Assembly: GCF_900128955.1 (NCBI RefSeq)
Contig: NZ_FQTY01000003.1
Span: forward strand, 62,001 to 126,000
Direction of reading: 5' to 3'
Origin: Tissierella praeacuta DSM 18095
GTDB lineage: Bacteria; Bacillota; Clostridia; Tissierellales; Tissierellaceae
DNA length: 64,000 bases
In this document: piece by piece, positions 25,499 to 37,667 of the stretch
Numbering within the stretch: position 1 is the first letter of the stretch
Layout: every line of letters starts with the position of its first letter
Notes under the pieces: model-generated
The model's database searches: none
What the model was told of the DNA's origin: nothing
Seen by the model: the letters and a program-made list of their open reading frames with translations, nothing else
Program-made: the position numbers and the translations under genes

Positions 25499-26543
25499 TT
25501 ATAAGTCTCCTATCAACTTCATTACTAATTAATTTGCGTAAATTTTCCAAGGGTATTTTATCAATTACTGGTCTAAAGGATGCTTCTATAATTAGCTTTT
25601 TCGCTTCTCTTTCATCTAATCCTCTGCTCATAAGATAAAAAAGTCTATTTTCATCAATTTGTCCTGCACTTGCAGCATGTTCTCCCTCTACATCATCTTC
25701 ATCACATAATAATGCGGGGATAGAGTCAGATTTCACCGTGGGATCAAGCAGTATTACATATTCTTCTTCAGTTCCCTTAGAATGCCTAGCTCCTCTTTTA
25801 AAATCAAGATTTCCTCTAAATACTTTTCGAGATTTATCTTTGAGAACTCCTTTAGTTTCAATTGTACTTATACTTCTAGAACCTTGGTGTATCATGGAAT
25901 AGCCTAAATCCATTTTACGTGTACCATCTCCTAAATATATAGATGAAAGATTGGACTCACTGGCTTCACCTTCTAAAAAGGTGGTATAGTTACAACCACT
26001 AATATTACTCCCCAACTCTACTGAGAGCCAATTTACTTTGCCTTGTCCTTCTACAAAAGCAATATTTGAATCAAAATTACATGAAATATCATTCATCCTC
26101 TGAATTTTTATTATATTGACTACAGAGTTTTCTTTTGCATATACAACAGTAAGTCCATTGTGAAAGCCTTCTACTTTTTCACTAGAGCTATAGTCAATAA
26201 CTAAGGTTATCTCACTACCTGATTCAGCTATAATAATATTTTTATCTATAACAATAGGATTTTTATCATCTATATTAAATTCAATTTTTATAGGGGCGAT
26301 AATTTTGGTGTTTCTAGAAGGGGATAAAGCTATACCACTATTATAAAATTCTTTAGCGAAGGAAATAAATTTATCACCTAACCCTTGAATTCCATCTATA
26401 TTAAAATAGTCATCTGCATCTTCAGTTATTTTTATTAACTCAACTCCAGGGGGAAGACTATTTTCAAGTTTTATATAATCCTTTTTATAATCTGCAACCT
26501 TAGGAAATTCAAAATCTTCTAATCCAATTCTTTTCCAAAGCAT
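25491..26543 (-). CDS. sufD: SUF scaffold subunit SufD
   Basis: This 350-residue protein is built of beta-helix repeats typical of the SufB/SufD family, with the conserved C-terminal signature HAASAGQIDENRLFYLMSRG and LDEREAKKLIIEASFRPVID. It joins SufB and SufC2 in the SufBC2D complex that assembles iron-sulfur clusters. It is shorter than SufB and lacks SufB's Cys-containing cluster-building stretch, as expected. It lies between sufB (11 bp gap) and sufS (8 bp overlap). Confidence 0.92.
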   Translation of the reverse strand: MLWKRIGLEDFEFPKVADYKKDYIKLENSLPPGVELIKITEDADDYFNIDGIQGLGDKFISFAKEFYNSGIALSPSRNTKIIAPIKIEFNIDDKNPIVIDKNIIIAESGSEITLVIDYSSSEKVEGFHNGLTVVYAKENSVVNIIKIQRMNDISCNFDSNIAFVEGQGKVNWLSVELGSNISGCNYTTFLEGEASESNLSSIYLGDGTRKMDLGYSMIHQGSRSISTIETKGVLKDKSRKVFRGNLDFKRGARHSKGTEEEYVILLDPTVKSDSIPALLCDEDDVEGEHAASAGQIDENRLFYLMSRGLDEREAKKLIIEASFRPVIDKIPLENLRKLISNEVDRRLIND

Positions 26544-26554
26544 TTTATCACTCC

Positions 26555-27961
26555 TTATCCAATAGTGCCTTCTAGCTCTATGTTAATCAAATTATTTAAT
26601 TCAACTGCATATTCAAGGGGGAGTTCCTTAGTTATTGGCTCTACAAAGCCCCTAACTATCATGGCTTTAGCTTCTTCTTCACTAATTCCCCTACTCATAA
26701 GATAAAAAATAGCTTCATCGCTAATTCTACCTATTTTAGCTTCATGACCTATATCTATATTGTCATTATTCAATTCTATTATTGGCAAAGTATCTGATTT
26801 AGACTTATTATCGAGCATCAATGATTCACAAGATACTGATGATTTGCAGCCATATGCATCTTTAGCTACTTTAAGTAGTCCTCTATAAAATGCATAACCT
26901 CCATCTTTAGAGATGGATTTAGAATTAACTGTTGATGTTGTGTGTGGAGCTGCATGGACAACCTTGGTACCAGTATCTAAATGCTGCCCTTTTCCTGCAA
27001 AGGTAATTCCTGTAAATTCTGATCTTGCACCTTCTCCCCTTAATATACTCATAGGATATAGCATGGAAACCTTGGAACCAAAGGAACCTGAAACCCATTC
27101 AATAGTACCATTTTTATCTACTACAGCTCTTTTGGTATTTAGATTATACATATTTCTAGACCAGTTTTCTATGGTACTATATCTCAAACTTGCATTTTCC
27201 TTTATAAAAAGTTCTACACAACCAGCATGAAGATTGTTTACCTTATATTTTGGTGCTGAACAGCCTTCAATAAAGTGAAGGTTTGCTCCTTTTTCTACAA
27301 TTATTAAGGTATGCTCAAATTGTCCAGCTCCTGGTGCATTAAGTCTAAAGTATGATTGCAGTGGAATATCTACTTGGATTCCATTTGGTACATAGACAAA
27401 GGAACCTCCTGACCAAACTGCTCCATGTAAAGCCGCAAATTTATGGTCATTAGGGGGAACAAGTTTCATAAAGTATTCTTTAACTATATCTTCATATTCC
27501 TTTAACGCTGTTTCCATATCAGTATATATTACTCCTTGGTCTACTAATTCTTGTCTGATATTATGATATACAACTTCCGAATCATACTGTGCTCCCACTC
27601 CAGCTAAAGATTCTCTTTCTGCTTGAGGAAGACCTAATAATTCAAAGGTTTTTTTTATATCTTCAGGTACATCATCCCAACTATGTTTCATAGCAGCATC
27701 GGGTTTAATATAGGTTATTATATTTTCCATATCCAGTTCTGATAAATCTACTCCCCAAATAGGCATTGGCTTACTATTATATATTTCTAATGATTTCAAT
27801 CTAAAATTAGTCATCCATTCAGGTTCGTCTTTTTCTCTTGATATTTCCCTTATTATCTTTGGAGTTAATCCCTTATCAGATTTATATTTATAAGAAAAAT
27901 CATTTTTTATATCATAAATTCTCCTATTAATATCTTTGATAAATGTTTTTTTTCTTTCCAT
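26555..27961 (-). CDS. sufB: SUF scaffold subunit SufB
   Basis: This 468-residue protein starts at ATG 27961; a GTG three codons upstream overlaps the GAGGTG ribosome site. The family pattern is clear: EPEWMTNFRLKSLEIY, KPMPIWGVDLSELD, GVGAQYDSEVVYHNI, AALHGAVWSGGSFVYVP, HFIEGCSAPKY, YAFYRGLLKVAKDAYGCKSS and the end HEAKIGRISDEAIFYLMSRG. SufB receives sulfur and holds the nascent cluster in the SufBC2D complex. Cysteines in EGCSAP and GCKSSVSCESL are conserved in the family. Confidence 0.94.
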   Translation of the reverse strand: MERKKTFIKDINRRIYDIKNDFSYKYKSDKGLTPKIIREISREKDEPEWMTNFRLKSLEIYNSKPMPIWGVDLSELDMENIITYIKPDAAMKHSWDDVPEDIKKTFELLGLPQAERESLAGVGAQYDSEVVYHNIRQELVDQGVIYTDMETALKEYEDIVKEYFMKLVPPNDHKFAALHGAVWSGGSFVYVPNGIQVDIPLQSYFRLNAPGAGQFEHTLIIVEKGANLHFIEGCSAPKYKVNNLHAGCVELFIKENASLRYSTIENWSRNMYNLNTKRAVVDKNGTIEWVSGSFGSKVSMLYPMSILRGEGARSEFTGITFAGKGQHLDTGTKVVHAAPHTTSTVNSKSISKDGGYAFYRGLLKVAKDAYGCKSSVSCESLMLDNKSKSDTLPIIELNNDNIDIGHEAKIGRISDEAIFYLMSRGISEEEAKAMIVRGFVEPITKELPLEYAVELNNLINIELEGTIG

Positions 27962-27972
27962 ATTTCTCACCT

Positions 27973-28728
27973 CTATTTAATGGAAAACTCTGATTTAATA
28001 TTTTCATATCCCATTTCATCAATTTCTTTGGCTAATTCTATTCCACCAGTTTTGACTATTTTTCCATCAAGTAATATATGGATATAATCTGGGTTAAGAT
28101 AATCTAATAATTTATTATAGTGAGTTATTACCAAAATGGAGTTCTTCTCATCTTTGATTTTTTTTACACCTTCTGCTACTATTCTTATGGCATCTACATC
28201 AAGACCAGAGTCTGTTTCATCTAGAATAGCAAGCTTAGGTTCTAAAATAGACATCTGTAGAATTTCGTTTTTCTTTTTCTCGCCTCCTGAGAATCCAAGG
28301 TTTAAATATCTAGATGCATATTCTTCTTTCATTTCTAGCTGCTCCATTTTTTCTTTCAATAGCTTTTTAAAGGGGATAAGCTTTTGTATTTCCCCTGAAA
28401 CTGATGTTTTTGCAGTTCTCAAAAACTCTTCTACAGTAACACCAGGTATTTCTTCTGGATATTGAAAGGATAAAAATATTCCTTTTTTAGCTCTTTTATC
28501 AGCCTTTAGATTATTTATTAATTCTCCTTCAAATTCTATTTCTCCACCTGTAATTTCATACTTTGGATGTCCCATTAATGTATATGCTAAAGTAGATTTT
28601 CCACCTCCATTAGGTCCCATGATAACATGAGTTTCTCCTTCTCTGACCTGTAAACTAAGTCCTTTTAATATTTCTTTACCTTCTATATTTACCTTCAAGC
28701 TATTTATATTTAATAAATTTTTTGCCAT
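27973..28728 (-). CDS. sufC: SUF ATPase SufC
   Basis: This 251-residue cytoplasmic ABC-type ATPase drives the SufBD scaffold. Walker A is GPNGGGKS, the Q-loop is FLSFQYPEEIPGV (the SufC-specific motif), the signature is FSGGEKKKNEI, Walker B is LAILDETDSGLD and the switch His is VITHYNK. It is the first gene of the SUF operon; the leader carries a perfect Fur-type palindrome 35-60 bp upstream. AAGGAG precedes the ATG. Confidence 0.95.
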   Translation of the reverse strand: MAKNLLNINSLKVNIEGKEILKGLSLQVREGETHVIMGPNGGGKSTLAYTLMGHPKYEITGGEIEFEGELINNLKADKRAKKGIFLSFQYPEEIPGVTVEEFLRTAKTSVSGEIQKLIPFKKLLKEKMEQLEMKEEYASRYLNLGFSGGEKKKNEILQMSILEPKLAILDETDSGLDVDAIRIVAEGVKKIKDEKNSILVITHYNKLLDYLNPDYIHILLDGKIVKTGGIELAKEIDEMGYENIKSEFSIK

Positions 28729-28751
28729 AAAAATCTCCTTTACATGAAATA

Positions 28752-28791
28752 AATTATATAAATGATAATAATTATCATTTATATAATTATA
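28752..28791 (-). promoter_or_regulatory. Fur-type operator and promoter of the SUF operon
   Basis: A perfect 37-bp palindrome (28752-28788, 18-bp arms about A28770) contains the classical 7-1-7 Fur box TGATAATAATTATCA (28763-28777). On the minus strand a TATAAT (28786-28791) lies just upstream of the box, so the operator covers the likely transcription start. This supports repression by iron-loaded Fur or a relative. The same 15-mer is found before the peroxiredoxin gene at 60803. Confidence 0.82.
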
Positions 28792-28913
28792 CCACTAATT
28801 TTTAAAAGTAAACCTACCAATTTACTAGGAATTATTGTAATTTTTAACTCATAAATTTTCCAATATGAAAATACAATTTAAGAGAACTTATATCTGAAAA
28901 GGAGAGGATTAAA

Positions 28914-29948
28914 ATGGGCTTAAATAGTTATATATTAATGTTTATGATACTTCCCCCAATTATGTTAGGTGATCCAGTAAATGGAGATATGAATAATGGG
29001 GAAATAAATATTATAGAGAGTATAGTGTTTCAAGATGAATCAGAAGAAAAAGCAGATAGTATTCAGGGCTTAATAGAAGGATTAAAGGAAGGTTCTAAGG
29101 ATGAAGTCATAATAAAAAAACAGGAAGAAGTTGAGGAAGATATTCAAGAAGAAAGGCAAGAAGAAATAGATAAAGAAATTAAGGAAATCCTTCCTGAAGA
29201 AGTCCAGGAAGAACAGAAAGCAGAAATTATAAAATTTGATATTAATGGATTAATGCTAAGAGAAGGCATATCTAGTGATGAGGTTTTGAAGCTTAAAAGT
29301 TTCTTGAAGAAAAAGGGATATACAGATATAGTAGATGGTTATTATTTTGATAATAAAACAAAAAATATTGTAGCTAGATATCAAAAAGAGAATGGATTGC
29401 AATCTGATGGTATAGTTGGGAAAAATACATATCAAAAGATAAATGAAGATATGGAATTAAATAAGATAAGTATTTCAGAAATAGAAGTAGAATTTACTTC
29501 AGAAATATCAATAGGAGATTTTATAATAATTAATAAAAGCAGTAATACCTTATACCATATAAGGGAGAAAAAAATAGTAAAGAAATATCCTGTTGCAACA
29601 GGGAAGTTGCCAGAATATACTCCAGAAGGGAAATTTACTATAGTAACAAAATATGTAAACCCAGCATGGGGAGGGGCAGGAAAACATAAACCTATAAAGG
29701 GAGGAGAGCCAAATAATCCCCTTGGTAAGAGATGGATGGGGTTAAGTATAAGGGGAGGAGGCTCCTATGGCATACATGGAAATTCTAACAAGAATAGTAT
29801 TGGCAAATACATTTCATTAGGCTGTGTTAGAATGTATAATGAAGATGTAGAAGCCTTGTATAATCTAATTGATAAAGGAACACCTGTATGGATAGGAAAT
29901 GAAACAAAGCTTAGAGAATATGGTGCTATATTTAAAATTAATTACTAG
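28914..29948 (+). CDS. L,D-transpeptidase with peptidoglycan-binding domain
   Basis: This 344-residue protein has a hydrophobic N-terminal segment (about 3-20, likely signal or anchor), a very Glu/Lys-rich linker (about 50-105) and a PG_binding_1 domain (about 110-170, VDGYYFDNKTKNIVARYQKE, LQSDGIVGKNTY). The YkuD catalytic domain (about 195-330) has the active-site pattern IHGN...SLGCVRM, with the nucleophile Cys in the latter. Such enzymes make 3-3 cross-links or attach proteins to wall peptides. GGAGAGG precedes the ATG. It stands alone, divergent from the SUF operon, and may share the iron-controlled intergenic region. Confidence 0.88.
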   Translation: MGLNSYILMFMILPPIMLGDPVNGDMNNGEINIIESIVFQDESEEKADSIQGLIEGLKEGSKDEVIIKKQEEVEEDIQEERQEEIDKEIKEILPEEVQEEQKAEIIKFDINGLMLREGISSDEVLKLKSFLKKKGYTDIVDGYYFDNKTKNIVARYQKENGLQSDGIVGKNTYQKINEDMELNKISISEIEVEFTSEISIGDFIIINKSSNTLYHIREKKIVKKYPVATGKLPEYTPEGKFTIVTKYVNPAWGGAGKHKPIKGGEPNNPLGKRWMGLSIRGGGSYGIHGNSNKNSIGKYISLGCVRMYNEDVEALYNLIDKGTPVWIGNETKLREYGAIFKINY

Positions 29949-29991
29949 AAAAGGTAAAAAAGTCACAAATTCCATATAAAAGATGGTTAAT

Positions 29992-33135
<3,144 letters not shown>

Positions 33136-33199
33136 TCATTATCTTATGTATATAATAAAAATGAGTTCTTTAAAACCAAAATAAATAATTGGATAAATC

Positions 33200-33232
33200 T
33201 AAAAGGATGTGCAATTTATAGCACATCCTCAA
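33200..33232 (-). terminator. Terminator of the short DUF4183 gene
   Basis: AGGATGTGC (33204-33212) pairs with GCACATCCT (33221-33229). On the minus strand the stem is followed by TTTTAGATTT, just after the stop of the 126-residue protein. Confidence 0.7.
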
Positions 33233-33241
33233 ATATGATAA

Positions 33242-33622
33242 TTAAGTTGTTATTGTAGTTGTAGAATCAGAGGCTGGAGCAAAGTTGTTTACAATTAAGG
33301 TAATTGGTGCACCAACGGGAACTGTAGCTGCTTCAGTAATAACAACTTGAGAGCCATCAGCACTAACTGTAAATAGACTAGATTGTTGTAATGTTCCATT
33401 GATAAATAACAGATAATATCCATTGTCTGTAGATTTGGTTGTCAGATTTCCTGTTATAGCATTACCAGCGTCATCTATAAACTGATTAGCTGGGATAGTA
33501 AGGGTACTACCAGTTCTTTCATCTTCTCTTAATTCATAAAAATATTGTTTGATTTCTGGCTTAAGATCAGTATCAGTTGTTGTAACAGCATCTATTGCAA
33601 GTTTGAATAATTTTGTAGCCAT
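33242..33622 (-). CDS. Short DUF4183 protein (126 aa)
   Basis: A single DUF4183 module fills about residues 30-115 (NGYYLLFINGTLQQSSLFTV, VPVGAPITLIVNN), with a Thr/Ser-rich C-terminus. It has no signal peptide or membrane span. The module matches those of the neighbouring 1034-residue protein, and the two are on the same strand, separated by its own terminator. It is likely a small spore-surface or self-assembling protein, inferred from the family. The start ATG has GAGGGGAGG upstream, a strong ribosome site that fits an abundant structural protein. Confidence 0.7.
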   Translation of the reverse strand: MATKLFKLAIDAVTTTDTDLKPEIKQYFYELREDERTGSTLTIPANQFIDDAGNAITGNLTTKSTDNGYYLLFINGTLQQSSLFTVSADGSQVVITEAATVPVGAPITLIVNNFAPASDSTTTITT

Positions 33623-33769
33623 GATTTATCCTCCCCTCTATTGAACTTTAAATCTGTCTATATTCTAGTATATTAGACAAGTTATTAATTTGTTACTCAT
33701 GTCTAAATATATTATTATAGAGTTAGAGGTTAGAAAACCTATAATAAATAGGTGAAAATTTTATATTTT
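33623..33769. other. Intergenic region between DUF4183 gene and aminopeptidase
   Basis: 147 bp with no gene seen. It should contain the promoter of the DUF4183 gene on the minus strand; no clear sigma-E or sigma-K type site could be asserted by eye. Confidence 0.3.
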
Positions 33770-35002
33770 CTAAAACACCCAGTTTCCATTTTCAAACAAT
33801 TTAACTATATTACCATCTTTTTCATATGCTGTAATATTGAGTTCTGGCCCACCTACCATAAAATCCACATGGATTAAACTAAAGTTAGCACCTTTATCCA
33901 TTAACTCTTTTTGAGTCATATGTGATCCATCTCTCATGGCATAGGCATAAGCACGACCTAGGGCAAAATGACAGGAGGCATTTTCATCAAATAGGGTTTC
34001 ATTAAATAGTATACCAGTATTTGATATAGGGGAATCGTCTTGTACTAAGGCAACTTCTCCTAAATATTTAGCACCTTCATCATTTTCCATAAGTTTTTCT
34101 AAAACATCATATCCCTTTTCTGCATAGAAATCTACTACTTTACCATCTTTAAAAGTAAAACCAAAATTATCTACAAGTTTTCCATTTAAACTTAGAGGTT
34201 TTGTAGCTCTTAGAGTACCATTTACTTTTAAACGGTGTGGAGTAGTAAAGACTTCTTCCGTAGGAATATTGGCTACATAGGAATCTCCAGATTGACTTAT
34301 TTTTGCCCCGCCCATCCAATAGTGTCCATTGGCTAAGTATACTTCCAAATCAGTTCCAGGCCCTTTAAATACCAACTTTTCAAATTGCTTTTCATTTAAA
34401 AAGTTCCTATATTTTTTTAGATTTTTATCATGTGTTTCCCATGCCTTTATTGGATCTTCTTCATCAACTCTAGTTGCAGCAAAAATATTTTTCCAAAGTT
34501 TTTCTATGGCATTTTTTTCATCTAAATCAGGAAATACTGACTTTGCCCATGAAGCTGATGGCATAGCTATTATATTCCATTTGGTAAGTCCAGTCATTCT
34601 ATATTTCATTACAGGTGACATTGCTTGAGATGCTGACTTTTGACTTTTAGCAACTATTTCTCCATCTATATCCTTTAATAATTCAGGGTCAGAAGCAAGA
34701 ATGAAAATATGATGATAATTGTCCTTGTACATAGCTTCAAGGGAATTTGCTTTCCACTCTGGAAAATTTTCAAATACATAATCTTTTCCATATTTAAATC
34801 TTATTAAACTCATTTCATCATCATTTAGTTGAAATTCTACATGCTTTGCTCCTAATTCATATGCCTTTTTCATTATTAATCTTGCAAGGGGTAAGGTATG
34901 AGTATTACCTGTTATTATCAGACCTTCCTTTTCTTTTAAATTAACTCCAACTTTTACAGCAAGCTCAGCATACTTTTCAAGATTATATTCAAAATTATTC
35001 AT
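33770..35002 (-). CDS. Aminopeptidase, M29 family (AmpS/PepS type)
   Basis: This 410-residue cytoplasmic metallopeptidase removes N-terminal residues from peptides. Conserved parts of the M29 family are visible: NLEKYAELAVKVGVNLKEKE at the start, GPGTDLEVYL, NIPTEEVFTTPHRLKVNGT with metal-binding Glu and His, GEVALVQDDSPIS, NASCHFALGRAY and SLIHVDFMVGGPELNI. Length is as in Bacillus AmpS/Clostridium homologues. AGGAGG lies before ATG on the minus strand. It stands alone and could process peptides brought in by transporters such as Opp. Confidence 0.9.
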   Translation of the reverse strand: MNNFEYNLEKYAELAVKVGVNLKEKEGLIITGNTHTLPLARLIMKKAYELGAKHVEFQLNDDEMSLIRFKYGKDYVFENFPEWKANSLEAMYKDNYHHIFILASDPELLKDIDGEIVAKSQKSASQAMSPVMKYRMTGLTKWNIIAMPSASWAKSVFPDLDEKNAIEKLWKNIFAATRVDEEDPIKAWETHDKNLKKYRNFLNEKQFEKLVFKGPGTDLEVYLANGHYWMGGAKISQSGDSYVANIPTEEVFTTPHRLKVNGTLRATKPLSLNGKLVDNFGFTFKDGKVVDFYAEKGYDVLEKLMENDEGAKYLGEVALVQDDSPISNTGILFNETLFDENASCHFALGRAYAYAMRDGSHMTQKELMDKGANFSLIHVDFMVGGPELNITAYEKDGNIVKLFENGNWVF

Positions 35003-35185
35003 AGAAACCTCCTTATATAATTTAGTTTATACCTATTCTTAGCAATTAATCCTTTATTATCATTATAGTCCTTATGCCAAGTATCTTAAAGAATAATTTA
35101 CAAGAAGAGGAAAATAATACTATATATAGAGAAGTAAAGTGGTAGAGTTATGGATAATTTTAGAATATTAATAAGGAGTGATTAA

Positions 35186-35320
35186 GTGAAAGATAAAAAA
35201 GTATCGGCAGAAGAATTAAAGATTTTAATATCCGAATTTCTCAAGGAGCATAAGAGTGGTTCCCTTGCCACGTGTATGAACAATATACCGAGAAGTAGTC
35301 CAGTACAATATGTAGTTTAA
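35186..35320 (+). pseudogene. Truncated pyridoxamine-5-phosphate-oxidase-like gene
   Basis: GTG 35186, with AAGGAG in front, opens 44 codons that start as a flavin-binding pyridoxamine oxidase-like protein (ELKILISEFLKEHKSGSLAT, NNIPRSSPVQYVV) but end in TAA where the first beta strands should continue. About two thirds of the usual protein is missing, and nothing matching follows. It is another small deletion casualty. Confidence 0.6.
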
Positions 35321-35412
35321 TTTGTAATATATATGTAACCCATTTTTTACTGTCATAAAATATAATATATGGAGGATAGATATTATATTTTTTAAAGTAC
35401 ATTGGAGGCTAT

Positions 35413-36252
35413 ATGATTAAACAAAAACGAAAATCTAAAGTTAGATTAGTTCTGCTCATTATTTTTACTTTATTAGGTTTCTATAATGGGCTTGTTACAA
35501 GGAAATATACGGTTAAAACAGATAAACTTTTAGGTAATCAGTCCATAAGAATAGTGCTTATATCTGATTTACATAGTCATATATATGGTAAAAATCAAAG
35601 TAAAATTGCAAATAAGATAAAAAAGCAAAATCCAGATATAATTGCTTTAGCTGGTGATATTGCAGATGATATGGTTCCTATAGAAGGTACTGAGCTGTTT
35701 TTAAAAGCTATAAAAGATATAGCACCTGTATTTTACGTAACAGGTAATCATGAAATTTGGACAGGGGAAGTAGATAATATTAAAGAAATTTTTAGGTCTT
35801 TTAATATCAATGTTTTGGAAAATGATTATAAGGAAGTAAATATAAATGGAATTAAACTAGTTATAGGGGGAGTAGATGACCCATATATAATTAGATATAA
35901 GAGACCCAAGTCTGACTGGCATGAAGAAATTTATGAAGCATTTTTAAATATAGATAGTTCGTCAAGTTATAATATATTATTATCTCATAGACCAGAAGAA
36001 GTTAATTTATATAATTCTTTATCTTTTGATATGGTACTTTCAGGTCATTCCCATGGTGGGCAGTTACGAATCCCTTTTATATTAAATGGACTTTTTGCTC
36101 CAGATCAAGGATTCTTTCCAAAATATGCTGGTGGATTATATGAGCATGAAAATTATACTCATGTTGTAAGTAGAGGGGTGTCCTTCAATCCAAGATTGCC
36201 TAGAATATTTAACCCACCAGAAATAGTGGTTATTGATATACAAGGGAAATAG
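35413..36252 (+). CDS. Metallophosphoesterase (YaeI/YkuE-like)
   Basis: This 279-residue protein has an N-terminal membrane anchor (about 8-25) and the calcineurin-like five-motif pattern: LISDLHSH (metal Asp/His), GDIADD, GNHEIW, LSHRPE and SGHSHGGQ. Members such as YkuE and YaeI (LpxH-related) are membrane-bound phosphatases acting on lipid-linked or wall-related phosphates; the exact substrate is unknown. GGAGG precedes ATG 35413. It is monocistronic, followed by the TetR unit in the same direction. Confidence 0.85.
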   Translation: MIKQKRKSKVRLVLLIIFTLLGFYNGLVTRKYTVKTDKLLGNQSIRIVLISDLHSHIYGKNQSKIANKIKKQNPDIIALAGDIADDMVPIEGTELFLKAIKDIAPVFYVTGNHEIWTGEVDNIKEIFRSFNINVLENDYKEVNINGIKLVIGGVDDPYIIRYKRPKSDWHEEIYEAFLNIDSSSSYNILLSHRPEEVNLYNSLSFDMVLSGHSHGGQLRIPFILNGLFAPDQGFFPKYAGGLYEHENYTHVVSRGVSFNPRLPRIFNPPEIVVIDIQGK

Positions 36253-36279
36253 AGTGTTGTTTTATTAAATAAAAAGATG

Positions 36280-36325
36280 TTGACAATAAGAAATAATTAT
36301 TATACTATATATGAACGGTGTTCAT
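36280..36325 (+). promoter_or_regulatory. Promoter and operator of the TetR gene
   Basis: TTGACA (36280-36285) and TATACT/TACTAT (36301-36308) form a good vegetative promoter. The palindrome ATGAACGGTGTTCAT (36311-36325) lies directly after the -10 box, over the probable start of transcription. A near copy (TGAACAATGTTCA) precedes the next gene at 36945, so this is the likely TetR operator and the gene is autoregulated. Confidence 0.75.
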
Positions 36326-36340
36326 GAGGTGAAATAAAAT

Positions 36341-36907
36341 ATGGATAACTATAATAAAAATTACAAGGATATTATTTTATCGGAAGCTAAAGATATTGCT
36401 ATGAAACAAGGTATTTCCAATATAAATATTCGTGCCGTTGCTAAGAGCAGTGGTATTGCTGTAGGTACAGTATATAACTATTTTCCTTCAAAAGCAGATT
36501 TATTAGTAGCTGTTATTGAAGAATTTTGGGAAGGTGCTTTTGCAAATGTTGATTGGAAAAGTTTTTCTTATAGAAGTTTTTATGATAATTTAAAAGAGAT
36601 TTATAGTATATTGTATCATTATCTTCATAAATTCAAAGAAAATTGGTTGGAACAGCTTTCATTACTAAAAACCCAAGAAAAGATATTAGGAAAACAAAGG
36701 CAAAATAAATATTTTGAAAAAATTTCTTTTAGAATTAAAACATTAATAGATATGGATAATGATTTAAAAGGGTATCCATGGTCTGAAGAATTTTCAAAAG
36801 AAAAAATGGCACAGTTTATTTTTGAAAATATGCTTACAATGCTTAGAAAAGAAGAGGAAGATATAAGTTTTTTTATAACAATTTTAAAGAAAATAATGTC
36901 AAATTAA
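36341..36907 (+). CDS. TetR-family transcriptional regulator
   Basis: This 188-residue protein has an N-terminal TetR_N helix-turn-helix (about 10-58, ILSEAKDIAMKQGISNINIR, SGIAVGTVYNYFPSKADLL) followed by an all-helical ligand/dimer domain with no recognisable subfamily. It most likely represses itself and the membrane protein gene 68 bp downstream, because both starts carry the same TGAAC-N3-GTTCA type palindrome. The ligand is unknown; the target is a membrane protein without known function. Confidence 0.87.
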   Translation: MDNYNKNYKDIILSEAKDIAMKQGISNINIRAVAKSSGIAVGTVYNYFPSKADLLVAVIEEFWEGAFANVDWKSFSYRSFYDNLKEIYSILYHYLHKFKENWLEQLSLLKTQEKILGKQRQNKYFEKISFRIKTLIDMDNDLKGYPWSEEFSKEKMAQFIFENMLTMLRKEEEDISFFITILKKIMSN

Positions 36908-36908
36908 G

Positions 36909-36932
36909 ATCATACTAAAGTATGATTTTTAA
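36909..36932 (+). terminator. Small terminator after the TetR gene
   Basis: ATCATACT (36909-36916) pairs with AGTATGAT (36919-36926) and is followed by TTTTTAATTT. It separates tetR from the next gene, which has its own operator. Confidence 0.65.
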
Positions 36933-36944
36933 TTTAAACATTGG

Positions 36945-36957
36945 TGAACAATGTTCA
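36945..36957 (+). promoter_or_regulatory. Second TetR operator, before the membrane protein gene
   Basis: The perfect palindrome TGAACAATGTTCA shares TGAAC-N3-GTTCA with the operator at 36311-36325. It is 27 bp before the start of the membrane protein gene, in position to block its promoter or early transcription. Confidence 0.7.
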
Positions 36958-36983
36958 TGAATATTATATAAGGAGTGATTATT

Positions 36984-37667
36984 ATGCAGGCAATTATGGA
37001 AACATTATTTGACATAGTTTATTTACTAGGGGTTATTACCATAGGTATGGTAATGATATTTAAAAGTAAAGATAACAATGAATTTAAGTTATTTGGTATT
37101 ATGGCAGTTGTATTAGGAATAGGTGATTCATTTCATTTAATACCTAGATCATATGCTTTGTTTACAACTGGTTTGGAAGATAATGCTAATATACTTGGTA
37201 TAGGAAAGCTTATAACATCTATTACTATGACTATATTTTATGTGATTTTATACCATATATGGAGACAGCGTTACAAGATTCAAGGACGTAGAGGACTTAC
37301 ATTCTCAATCTATATTTTAAGTATTATAAGAATAGCATTATGTTTTTTTCCTCAAAATGATTGGTTAAATTTTAATGCACCTGTTTTATGGGGAATATAT
37401 AGAAATATTCCATTTGCCATTATGGGAATCATTATCATATGGATTTTTTATTGTGAAGCTAAAAAGCATGATGATAATAATTTTAAATTTATGTGGTTGG
37501 CAATAATATTATCCTTTGGTTTTTATATACCTGTTGTATTATGGGCTAATACAATTCCATTGATTGGAATTTTAATGATACCAAAGACTCTTGCTTATGT
37601 TTGGGTAGTGATTATGGGGTATAAAGAGTTTAGATTTAATAAGAAAAATAAGATAATACAGGGTTGA
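36984..37667 (+). CDS. Polytopic membrane protein, function unknown (TetR-controlled)
   Basis: ATG 36984 follows AAGGAG at six bases; a GTG nine bases upstream overlaps the SD. The 227-residue product has about seven membrane spans (for example 5-22, 36-50, 72-95, 110-125, 140-160, 172-190, 198-216) with charged loops RQRYKIQGRRG and CEAKKHDDNN. Motif-like residues are GIGDSFHLIPRSYAL near 45-60 and histidines in ILYHIW. I do not recognise the family. Control by the adjacent TetR suggests induction by a small molecule, and heptahelical topology would permit a sensor or transport role; both are inference. Confidence 0.72.
   Translation: MQAIMETLFDIVYLLGVITIGMVMIFKSKDNNEFKLFGIMAVVLGIGDSFHLIPRSYALFTTGLEDNANILGIGKLITSITMTIFYVILYHIWRQRYKIQGRRGLTFSIYILSIIRIALCFFPQNDWLNFNAPVLWGIYRNIPFAIMGIIIIWIFYCEAKKHDDNNFKFMWLAIILSFGFYIPVVLWANTIPLIGILMIPKTLAYVWVVIMGYKEFRFNKKNKIIQG

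Noticed and set aside
26913-27230. 105-codon plus-strand frame inside sufB
   Set aside because: It lies wholly opposite the conserved SufB coding sequence and has no SD; an antisense shadow.
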